A stretch of DNA of 34,737 nucleotides from an uncultured Pelagibacteraceae bacterium (GTDB lineage Bacteria > Pseudomonadota > Alphaproteobacteria > Pelagibacterales > Pelagibacteraceae): assembly GCA_902559935.1 (NCBI GenBank), contig CACEJN010000009.1, positions 1 through 34,737 on the forward strand, given 5' to 3'. The notes under the pieces were generated by a model. It saw only the letters and a program-made list of their open reading frames with translations, was not told where the DNA came from and ran no database searches. Positions 15,863 through 23,236 of the stretch are shown here, piece by piece (position 1 is the stretch's first letter; each line of letters begins with the position of its first letter). The position numbers were made by a program, and so were the translations under genes.

Positions 15863-18184
15863 ATGAGCGACTCAATCAGCAGTAAAATTAAAAATAAAAT
15901 AAGCGAAGACTTATCACCAACTAGAAATATTACTGGTTTTCATTTGAAAATTGTTTCAGCAATAGCAATTATTTGGTCATTATTTCAACTTTGGTACGCT
16001 TCACCATTTCCATTTATGCTAAATTTTGGAATGTTTAAGGGATTACCAGCAAGAGCAATTCATTTAGGTTTTGCTTTAACTTTAGCCTTTTTAATTTACC
16101 CAATCTCAAAGAGTAAGAAAATTTCGTTTTTTGATGTTTTGATCAGTTTTATGGGAGCGATATCGTGTCTTTATATTTATTTTTTTTATGATCAGCTAGT
16201 TGAAAGAGGGGGTGTTCTTTTAAATCTGAAGATATCAGAAACATTAAATTTTCCCTTAGAATTAATTTTAGGAGGATGTGGAATTTTAATTCTTTTAGAG
16301 GCCACCAGAAGAGCAATTGGTTTACCTTTGGTAATTATTGCTAGTTGTTTTCTGTTGTTTTCATACTTTGGAAGGTATGCACCTGAAATAATATCCCATG
16401 GTGGTTTATCTTTAAATAGACTTGTAGGTTTCCAGTGGCTTGATCAAGAAGCAATTTTTGGAATTCCGATTGGGGTATCAGTAGATTTTATTTTCTTATT
16501 TGTTTTATTTGGCGCCTTGCTTGAAACTGCAGGTGGTGGAAAATATTTTTTAGATCTTGCTTTTGCAATGGTTGGAAAAATGAGAGGAGGTCCTGCAAAG
16601 GCAGCAATATTAGGCTCAGGTATGACTGGATTAATTTCAGGATCTTCAATTGCAAACACAGTTACTACTGGAACATTTACAATTCCAATTATGAAAAAAA
16701 CTGGTTTTTCAAAAGAAAAAGCTGGTGCTATTGAGGTTTCCTCATCAGTCAATGGTCAGATCATGCCTCCTGTAATGGGGGCTGCAGCATTCGTAATGGC
16801 AAGTTTTATAGGTGTAACCTACTTTGAAATTGTTAAACATGCTTTCTTACCAGCAATTATTTCTTATATAGCATTATTTTATATTTCACATTTAGAAGCT
16901 TTAAAATTAAATCTTAAAGGAATGGATGATGCAGATGTTCCTCATTTAAAAAAAACTTTTTTATCTGGGATACATTTTTTAATACCAATTTTTGTTTTAA
17001 TTTATACTTTGGTTTATTTAAGATTTACTGCCTCATACTCAATTTTTTATGCAACCATTACTTTGGTTTTAGTCAATTTAATAAATTTGTTAATTAAAAA
17101 TGAAATTAAAAAAGATGCTCTTAAAGAATGGTTTAATCAAACAATAGTTGGTTTTGAAAAAGGCGCTTTAAATATGGTTGCTGTTGGTATAGCGATTGCA
17201 ACTGCAGGAATTATTGTTGGTGCAGTTGGATCTACAGGCTTAAGTACTAATTTAATAATAGTTATAGAATCTATAGCTAAAGATAACGTTACTATATTAT
17301 TATTTTTAACAATTATTTTGTGCTTACTCTTAGGAATGGGTTTGCCAACAACGGCAAATTATGTTGTTGTTGCTTCTTTAATGGCGACTGTGTTAGTGGA
17401 TGTTGGGAATGCCTCAGGTTTTATTTTTCCACTAATTGCAGTTCATTTATTTGTCTTCTATTTTGGCTTAATGGCTGATGTAACGCCACCAGTGGGACTT
17501 GCCTCTTACGCAGCTGCAGGAATATCTGGCGGAGATCCCTTAAGAACAGGGGTGCAAGCTTTTTGGTATAGTTTAAGAACAGGAATTTTGCCGATTGTAT
17601 TCTTATTTAACCATGAACTTTTACTTATTGGTATTGAAAATATTTGGCATGGATTGATTGTAATTATAACTTCTTTAATTGGGATTTTAGTATTTACCTC
17701 AGCCACTCAAGGATGGTTTATTAATAAACTTAAATGGTATGAAATAATTATTTTTTTAGTAATTTCTATTTCCTTGTTATCACCCGACTTTGTTTTAAAC
17801 AAATTTTATCCAAAATATAATTATGAGGAAATTACTAAAATTAATTCAATGAAATTAGACTCAACAAAAGAAATTCAAATTAAAATAACAAGGCCTAGTT
17901 TATACGGAGAAAGATATAAGTTATTTGTGATATCAAAAAATACTTTTGAGGATAAATTTACTTTAGAGGACTATGGAATTACATTAATGAAACAAGATGA
18001 CAAAATTATTGTTGATAATTTGAAATGGAATGGAGAAGCAAAAAAAAGTGGTTTTGAAATGGGAGACTATATAAGTGAATTTAAAATTGAAAATTTAGAT
18101 AGACCATCCAAAAATATCGTTTATCCTATAGCAATATTATTTTTAGTAGTATTTGGCTACTTTAACTTAAAAAGAAAAGAGTAA
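15863..18184 (+). CDS. TRAP transporter fused permease (TAXI type) with C-terminal DUF3394-like domain
   Basis: A 773-residue integral inner-membrane protein fusing the small DctQ-like and large DctM-like subunits, as is normal for TAXI systems. Conserved DctM segments include GSGMTGLISGSSIANTVTTG near residues 251-270, SSSVNGQIMPPVMGAAAFVM near 293-312 and LLGMGLPTTANYVVVASLMA near 491-510. After the last DctM helix come about 150 residues with two flanking membrane helices and a soluble segment resembling DUF3394. The stretch IIVDNLKWNGEAKKSGFEMGD resembles a PDZ ligand-groove region, which is my inference. It depends on the binding protein upstream. The stop is 2 bp from the convergent thioesterase stop. 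Confidence 0.92.
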   Translation: MSDSISSKIKNKISEDLSPTRNITGFHLKIVSAIAIIWSLFQLWYASPFPFMLNFGMFKGLPARAIHLGFALTLAFLIYPISKSKKISFFDVLISFMGAISCLYIYFFYDQLVERGGVLLNLKISETLNFPLELILGGCGILILLEATRRAIGLPLVIIASCFLLFSYFGRYAPEIISHGGLSLNRLVGFQWLDQEAIFGIPIGVSVDFIFLFVLFGALLETAGGGKYFLDLAFAMVGKMRGGPAKAAILGSGMTGLISGSSIANTVTTGTFTIPIMKKTGFSKEKAGAIEVSSSVNGQIMPPVMGAAAFVMASFIGVTYFEIVKHAFLPAIISYIALFYISHLEALKLNLKGMDDADVPHLKKTFLSGIHFLIPIFVLIYTLVYLRFTASYSIFYATITLVLVNLINLLIKNEIKKDALKEWFNQTIVGFEKGALNMVAVGIAIATAGIIVGAVGSTGLSTNLIIVIESIAKDNVTILLFLTIILCLLLGMGLPTTANYVVVASLMATVLVDVGNASGFIFPLIAVHLFVFYFGLMADVTPPVGLASYAAAGISGGDPLRTGVQAFWYSLRTGILPIVFLFNHELLLIGIENIWHGLIVIITSLIGILVFTSATQGWFINKLKWYEIIIFLVISISLLSPDFVLNKFYPKYNYEEITKINSMKLDSTKEIQIKITRPSLYGERYKLFVISKNTFEDKFTLEDYGITLMKQDDKIIVDNLKWNGEAKKSGFEMGDYISEFKIENLDRPSKNIVYPIAILFLVVFGYFNLKRKE

Positions 18185-18186
18185 AA

Positions 18187-18612
18187 TTACCCACCTGGAC
18201 CTAAATTAGAAGGCTTTATTTTAATAATTTTCCATACTCCAGATGCAGAGGTAATTATTTTATCATTACACTTTAGCTCACAAAATAAAAACACAAGAGT
18301 ATTTGTTTTTTTTAAAATTTTTGTATTTCCAATAATTTCATCCCCCACTTTTGAAGCGCCTATAAATTTTATATCTAAAGAGATAGTTACACATGGTGCA
18401 TTTCCTGCAGCTCTATGCGCGGCTGTTCCTGCTCCTGCATCTATTAAAGCAGATAAATAACCCCCATGAGTTATTCCAGCAGCATTTAAATGATTTTCAT
18501 TAATTATAGATTTAAATTCATATTCATTTTCTGAAATAGCTCTAAATAAAACACCCCCATTGTGTTTCATAAATCCAGGTTTAATACTTATTTGCTCAAA
18601 TTTACTGCTCAT
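18187..18612 (-). CDS. Hotdog-fold thioesterase (PaaI family)
   Basis: A 141-residue acyl-CoA thioesterase. The active-site region NAAGITHGGYLSALIDAGAGTAA near residues 43-65 has the HGG motif and the acidic residue of the long hotdog helix. SLDIKFIGASKVGDEI is the typical strand that follows. The substrate is unknown; small aryl- or medium-chain acyl-CoAs are common in the family. It is last in a unit tRNA-Arg, small membrane peptide, thioesterase, and starts 6 nt after the peptide stop. Confidence 0.88.
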   Translation of the reverse strand: MSSKFEQISIKPGFMKHNGGVLFRAISENEYEFKSIINENHLNAAGITHGGYLSALIDAGAGTAAHRAAGNAPCVTISLDIKFIGASKVGDEIIGNTKILKKTNTLVFLFCELKCNDKIITSASGVWKIIKIKPSNLGPGG

Positions 18613-18618
18613 AATTTT

Positions 18619-18717
18619 TTATAATACAAAAGTTAAAATTAATAAAATTATTAAAATAATTATAAAAAAATAAATTACTGATTTTTGTAAAGATGCATTC
18701 AAAAGCCAATTAAACAT
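18619..18717 (-). CDS. Single-pass membrane peptide, 32 residues
   Basis: The product starts MFNWLLNASLQKSV and then has one strongly hydrophobic helix of Ile, Leu and Phe to the C-terminus. The ATG at 18717 has a Shine-Dalgarno AAGGAAA about 6 nt upstream, just after the tRNA-Arg CCA end. The same frame stays open through the tRNA gene, but that extension would translate the tRNA and is rejected. Its neighbour is a thioesterase 6 nt downstream. No family recognised. Support comes from the ribosome site, the compact placement and the clean membrane segment; conservation is untested. Confidence 0.5.
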   Translation of the reverse strand: MFNWLLNASLQKSVIYFFIIILIILLILTFVL

Positions 18718-18731
18718 TTTTGTTTCCTTTT

Positions 18732-18808
18732 TGGTGGACCGCCCAGAACTCGAATCTGGAATCTCCCGGTTCGTAGCCGAGCGCCTTATCCAATTTGGCC
18801 AGCGGTCC
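18732..18808 (-). tRNA. tRNA-Arg (anticodon ACG)
   Basis: A 77-nt tRNA on the minus strand. The acceptor stem GGACCGC pairs with GCGGTCC, then A and an encoded CCA. The anticodon arm is CTCGG-CTACGAA-CCGGG with anticodon ACG, whose A34 is normally deaminated to inosine to read CGN codons. The T arm CCAGA-TTCGAGT-TCTGG is complete, and the D loop contains AAATTGGATAA. A TATATT box at 18822-18817 may be the -10 element. Confidence 0.97.
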
Positions 18809-18830
18809 TTTTTAATAATATATCCCATAT

Positions 18831-18869
18831 ATCAAATTTTTTGATGTAATTTAACTTATAAAATATTAT
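18831..18869 (+). promoter_or_regulatory. Thiolase promoter with overlapping palindrome
   Basis: TTGATG (18841-18846) and TATTAT (18864-18869, 5/6) have a 17-bp spacer. The predicted start is about 18876, leaving only about 6 nt before the ATG at 18882. The perfect inverted repeat ATCAAA-TTT-TTTGAT (18831-18845) covers most of the -35 box, a position suited to a repressor. The same segment lies upstream of the divergent tRNA-Arg. Confidence 0.45.
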
Positions 18870-18881
18870 GTTAATTACTTT

Positions 18882-20069
18882 ATGAGCAAAAATTCTAGCG
18901 ATGTTGTTATTACTTCAGCACTAAGAACTCCAATTGGTAGATACAAAGGGTCGTTAAAAAATCTAAGCGCATCAAAATTAGGATCAATAGCAATTAAAGA
19001 GGTAATTTATCAATCAAAATTAGATTTAGAGGAGATTGATGAAGTAATTATGGGGCACGTTTTAACTTCTGGACTTGGTCAAAACCCTGCTAGACAGGCT
19101 TCAATCGGTGCAGGAGTACCAGTTTCTAAACCTGCTCATATTATTAATCAGGTTTGTGGATCTGGATTAAGATCTGTTGTTTCAGGATATCAATCAATAA
19201 GTTTAGGAGAAAATAAAATAGTCATTGCAGGCGGTCAAGAAAATATGTCTCGAGCAACTCATGCAATTTATTATAGAGAAGATAAAAAATTTTCTGAAAA
19301 CAAATTGGTAGATACAATGATAAAAGATGGTCTACTTGATTCATTTAATGATTATCATATGGGTGTTACAGCTGAGAATGTTGCTGAAAAATATAAAATT
19401 TCTAGAGATGAACAAGATAATTTTTCTTTAAATTCTCAGAAAAAAACAGAAAAAGCTTATAGTCAAAATAGATTTAAAGATGAGCTGATAAAATTACAAA
19501 TTGAAGATGGCGACAAAAAATTTATTTTTGAAAAAGATGAACATCCTAGAGAAAATTTAACTATAGACGATTTAAGAAAATTAATAACAGTATTTAAAGA
19601 AAATGGGACTGTAACACCTGGAAATTCCTCAGGTATAAATGATGGTGCTGCGGCCTTAGTTTTAATGTCTAGAGAGCAAGCAGAAAAAAAATCATTAGAG
19701 TCATTGGTTAAAATTGTGTCTTGGGCAACTTGTGGGGTTGAGCCTTCATTAATGGGACTAGGACCCATACCTTCAATTCAAGAAGCATTATCTAAAGCAA
19801 ATTGGAAAATAGATGAAGTGGATTTATTTGAAATTAATGAGGCTTTTGCAGCACAAAGTATTGCGGTAATTAAAGAATTAAAAATCCCTGAACAAAAAGT
19901 TAATGTTAATGGAGGAGCAATCGCTTTAGGTCATCCGATTGGAGCTTCTGGGGCAAGAATTTTGGTTACACTTGTCCATGAAATGATCAAGCAAGATAAA
20001 AAAAAAGGTTGTGCGGCACTCTGTATTGGTGGTGGTATGGGCATAGCTATGTGCATTGAGAGAAGCTAA
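18882..20069 (+). CDS. Acetyl-CoA C-acetyltransferase (thiolase)
   Basis: A 395-residue thiolase that interconverts acetoacetyl-CoA and two acetyl-CoA. The acylated Cys92 is in NQVCGSGLRSV, His351 in ALGHPIGASGAR and Cys381 in CIGGGMG; the NEAFAAQ motif is also present. Length and motifs fit biosynthetic/degradative acetoacetyl-CoA thiolases (PhaA/AtoB) rather than long-chain FadA, which is a judgement from motif style. It could work with acetoacetyl-CoA synthetase (11519) to use acetoacetate. It has its own promoter and is followed by a 128-bp gap before aceE. Confidence 0.93.
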   Translation: MSKNSSDVVITSALRTPIGRYKGSLKNLSASKLGSIAIKEVIYQSKLDLEEIDEVIMGHVLTSGLGQNPARQASIGAGVPVSKPAHIINQVCGSGLRSVVSGYQSISLGENKIVIAGGQENMSRATHAIYYREDKKFSENKLVDTMIKDGLLDSFNDYHMGVTAENVAEKYKISRDEQDNFSLNSQKKTEKAYSQNRFKDELIKLQIEDGDKKFIFEKDEHPRENLTIDDLRKLITVFKENGTVTPGNSSGINDGAAALVLMSREQAEKKSLESLVKIVSWATCGVEPSLMGLGPIPSIQEALSKANWKIDEVDLFEINEAFAAQSIAVIKELKIPEQKVNVNGGAIALGHPIGASGARILVTLVHEMIKQDKKKGCAALCIGGGMGIAMCIERS

Positions 20070-20080
20070 AAAGCTTAAAA

Positions 20081-20119
20081 TTCATTTATTTTTTTATTTT
20101 TTGTATAATAAAAATACAA
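20081..20119 (+). promoter_or_regulatory. Candidate aceE promoter and dyad
   Basis: A perfect TATAAT (20104-20109) with a poor -35 TTCATT (20081-20086), spacer 17 bp. The -10 box sits inside the inverted repeat TTGTAT-N7-ATACAA (20101-20119), which could be an operator for a dimeric regulator. The leader to aceE would be about 80 nt, in which I see nothing else. Confidence 0.3.
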
Positions 20120-20197
20120 GATTAACGAAAAAACCCTATTAATGTGTTAAAATAAAATCCAATAATGTTTTTTTGGGTATATAAAACTTTTTAAAAA

Positions 20198-23100
20198 ATG
20201 AGCGAAAAATTACTTGTTCCTGACATTGGTGACTTTGAAAATGTTGAGGTTATAGAGATACTTGTAAAACCTGGCGATCAAATTAAAGAAAATGATCCAT
20301 TAGTCACAATTGAAAGTGATAAATCAAGCGTTGAAATTCCTTCTACAGTGGCTGGGACAGTAGATAGTTTAGCAGTTAAAGTTGGTGATAAAGTTTCTAA
20401 AGGAGATTTGTTGCTTAATCTTAAATCATCATCAAAAACATCATCAGAAAGCAATATTCCTAAAGATACAGAAAATATAATTAAACAAGCTGAAGAAGCA
20501 ATAGCTGAAAAAAAAGAGGAAAAAAAAATTATATCTGAACCTATAATTGAGAAAAAACAATCCACAATTCAAGTAGTTAATGGGTCTGATATTGATCCAC
20601 TTGAAACCCAAGATTGGTTAGAGTCTTTATCTGCAGTTATTTCGAAAGATGGAAATCAAAGAGCTCATTTTTTAATTAAAGAACTAATTAACAAAGCTTA
20701 TCGTGAAGGTGCGAATATTCCTTATACTCAAAATACTCCATACATTAATACAATACCTCCTGAGGCTGAAGTAAAATCTAGTGGTGACCAAAATATTGAA
20801 AGAAGAATTAGATCTTTAATTAGATGGAATGCAGCAGCAATGGTAGTTCGAGCAAATAAAAAATATCCTGAGCTTGGTGGACACATCGGTACATTTGCAT
20901 CTGCTGCAACATTATATGATGTTGGTATGAACCATTTTTGGAGAGCAAAAAATAATAAATTTGGTGGAGATTTAATATATTTCCAAGGACATAGTGCTCC
21001 AGGAATGTACGCAAGGGCATTTTTAGAGGGCAGATTAAATGAGAAACAATTAGATAGTTTTAGACAAGAGGTAAAGCCTGGAGGTTTATCTTCATATCCA
21101 CACCCTTGGTTAATGCCAAAATTTTGGCAGTTCCCCACAGTATCTATGGGGTTAGGTCCTATGCTTGCTATATATCAAGCCAGATACATGAAATATTTAA
21201 TCAATAGAGGCTTGATTAAAGATGAAGGAAGAAAAGTATGGGCTTTTTTAGGTGATGGAGAAATGGATGAGCCAGAGTCAATGGGAGCAATTGGGCTGGC
21301 TGCAAGAGAAAATTTAGATAATTTAATTTTTGTAGTCAATTGCAACCTTCAAAGATTGGATGGTCCAGTTAGAGGTAATGGAAAAATTATTCAAGAACTT
21401 GAAGGAAGTTTTAGAGGTGCTGGTTGGAATGTAATAAAAGTTATTTGGGGATCATATTGGGACTCATTGCTTGCTAATGATAAAACTGGTCACTTAGTTA
21501 AAATTATGAATGAAACTGTAGATGGTGAATATCAAGCAATGAAAGCAAGAGATGGTGCCTATGTAAGAGAAAAGTTTTTTGGAAAATCTCCTGAAACATT
21601 GGAATTAGTTTCAAGCATGTCTGATAAAGATATATGGCGGCTAAACAGAGGCGGACATGATCCTCATAAAGTTTTTGCCGCTTATGATAAAGCAACCAAA
21701 AATCAAGGAAGTCCAACTGTAATTATCGCTAAAACAATTAAAGGTTACGGAATGGGAAAATCTGGTGAAAGCGTGAATACTACTCACCAAACTAAAAAAT
21801 TAGATGTTGATGATCTGATGTATTACAGAGATCGATTTGATGTTCCTTTAACAGATGAACAGGTGAGAAATATTGAATATTTTAAGCCCGATGAAAAATC
21901 ACCTGAAATAAAATACATTAAAGAAAGAAGAATTAAATTAGGTGGATTTTTACCTGAACGATCTACTTTTGCAAAACCAATAAAAGCACCAACCAAAGAT
22001 ATTTTTGATTTTATGAAAGTATCGACTGGTGAAAAAGAAATGTCTACTACAATGGCACTTGTGAGAATGCTAACTAATTTATTAAGAGATAAAAATATAT
22101 CTCCAAGATTAGTTCCAATTATTCCTGATGAAGCCAGAACGTTTGGTATGGAAGGTTTTTTCCAAAAAATTGGAATTTATGCACATGAGGGGCAAAAATA
22201 TGAACCCGAGGATGCTGCTCAATTAAGTTCTTATAGAGAAGATAAAAGTGGTCAAGTTTTAGAAGAAGGTATCAATGAGGCAGGTGCTATGTCTTCATGG
22301 ATTGCTGCTGCCACTGCATATACTAATCATGATATCGAAATGATACCAATTTATATTTTTTATTCAATGTTTGGTTTCCAAAGAATAGGAGATCTAGCTT
22401 GGGCAGCCGGGGATAGTCAGGCTAGAGGATTTTTGGTAGGTGCAACAGCTGGAAGAACAACATTAGCTGGAGAAGGCTTACAACACCAGGATGGACATAG
22501 TCATTTAATTGCATCAACTATTCCAAATTGTGTAACTTATGATCCTACATTTCACTATGAATTAGCTGTAATTTTTCGAGAAGGTCTAAGAAGAATGCAT
22601 GAGAAAAATGAGAATGTTTTTTATTATATTACAACAATGAATGAAAATTACAAACACCCAGAAATGCCGAAAGATAAAAATTGTGAGGAAGGCATTTTAA
22701 AGGGTATGTATAAAATAAAAGAATTTAACAAATACAAAAAAACTAAAATCCAACTTTTAGGATCAGGAACAATCTTAAGGGAAATGATGTCTGCTGCAGA
22801 GATTTTGCAAAATGATTATCAAATTGACAGCGAGATATGGAGTGTAACAAGTTTTAATGAATTAAGAAAAGATGGGATGGAGGTAGAAAGATATAATCTT
22901 TTAAATCCTGATAAAGAACCTAAAAAATCTTATGTTGAGCAATGCCTAGGCCAAACAGAGGGCCCAATTATGGCTGCATCTGATTATATGAGAATGAATT
23001 CAGATCAAATCAGATCTTATGTTGATAAAAGTTTTTATTCATTAGGAGCAGATGGTTTTGGAAGAAGTGATACAAGAAAAAATTTAAGAAAATTTTTTGA

Positions 23101-23236
23101 GGTAGATAAAGAACATTTTGTTACTTATAGTTTAAGTATTTTGGCAAAAGAACAGCTTATAACCTCTAAATATGCAAAAGATGCAATGAAGAAGTATAAT
23201 ATTGACAGTAACAAACCAATGCCAACGAAATTATAA
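20198..23236 (+). CDS. aceE: Pyruvate dehydrogenase E1 (AceE type) with N-terminal lipoyl domain
   Basis: Decarboxylates pyruvate on thiamine diphosphate and reductively acetylates lipoyl groups. The 1012-residue product has an added N-terminal lipoyl domain at residues 1-76, with lipoyl-lysine Lys42 in ESDKSSVEIPS, then a Glu/Lys linker to about 125. The remaining roughly 890 residues are a complete homodimeric AceE: SLIRWNAAAMVVRANK, the ThDP/Mg motif GDGEMDEPE followed by NLIFVVNCNLQRLDGPVRGN, and later SSWIAAATAY and GEGLQHQDGHS. E. coli AceE is 887 residues with no lipoyl domain. In many alphaproteobacteria the separate E1-beta subunit carries a lipoyl domain, so the module on this AceE type is notable. 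It abuts aceF (TAAATG). No lpd (E3) gene is in the window. Confidence 0.95.
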   Translation: MSEKLLVPDIGDFENVEVIEILVKPGDQIKENDPLVTIESDKSSVEIPSTVAGTVDSLAVKVGDKVSKGDLLLNLKSSSKTSSESNIPKDTENIIKQAEEAIAEKKEEKKIISEPIIEKKQSTIQVVNGSDIDPLETQDWLESLSAVISKDGNQRAHFLIKELINKAYREGANIPYTQNTPYINTIPPEAEVKSSGDQNIERRIRSLIRWNAAAMVVRANKKYPELGGHIGTFASAATLYDVGMNHFWRAKNNKFGGDLIYFQGHSAPGMYARAFLEGRLNEKQLDSFRQEVKPGGLSSYPHPWLMPKFWQFPTVSMGLGPMLAIYQARYMKYLINRGLIKDEGRKVWAFLGDGEMDEPESMGAIGLAARENLDNLIFVVNCNLQRLDGPVRGNGKIIQELEGSFRGAGWNVIKVIWGSYWDSLLANDKTGHLVKIMNETVDGEYQAMKARDGAYVREKFFGKSPETLELVSSMSDKDIWRLNRGGHDPHKVFAAYDKATKNQGSPTVIIAKTIKGYGMGKSGESVNTTHQTKKLDVDDLMYYRDRFDVPLTDEQVRNIEYFKPDEKSPEIKYIKERRIKLGGFLPERSTFAKPIKAPTKDIFDFMKVSTGEKEMSTTMALVRMLTNLLRDKNISPRLVPIIPDEARTFGMEGFFQKIGIYAHEGQKYEPEDAAQLSSYREDKSGQVLEEGINEAGAMSSWIAAATAYTNHDIEMIPIYIFYSMFGFQRIGDLAWAAGDSQARGFLVGATAGRTTLAGEGLQHQDGHSHLIASTIPNCVTYDPTFHYELAVIFREGLRRMHEKNENVFYYITTMNENYKHPEMPKDKNCEEGILKGMYKIKEFNKYKKTKIQLLGSGTILREMMSAAEILQNDYQIDSEIWSVTSFNELRKDGMEVERYNLLNPDKEPKKSYVEQCLGQTEGPIMAASDYMRMNSDQIRSYVDKSFYSLGADGFGRSDTRKNLRKFFEVDKEHFVTYSLSILAKEQLITSKYAKDAMKKYNIDSNKPMPTKL

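Noticed and set aside
18619-18828. 69-residue frame for the small membrane peptide
   Set aside because: Its first part is the tRNA-Arg sequence; the ATG at 18717 after an RBS gives the plausible 32-residue product.
20063-20076. Small hairpin AAGCT-AAAA-AGCTT at the thiolase end
   Set aside because: Five-bp stem with no adjacent T run; too weak to call a terminator.
20728-21138. 136-codon minus-strand frame inside aceE
   Set aside because: Antisense shadow of the conserved E1 core.
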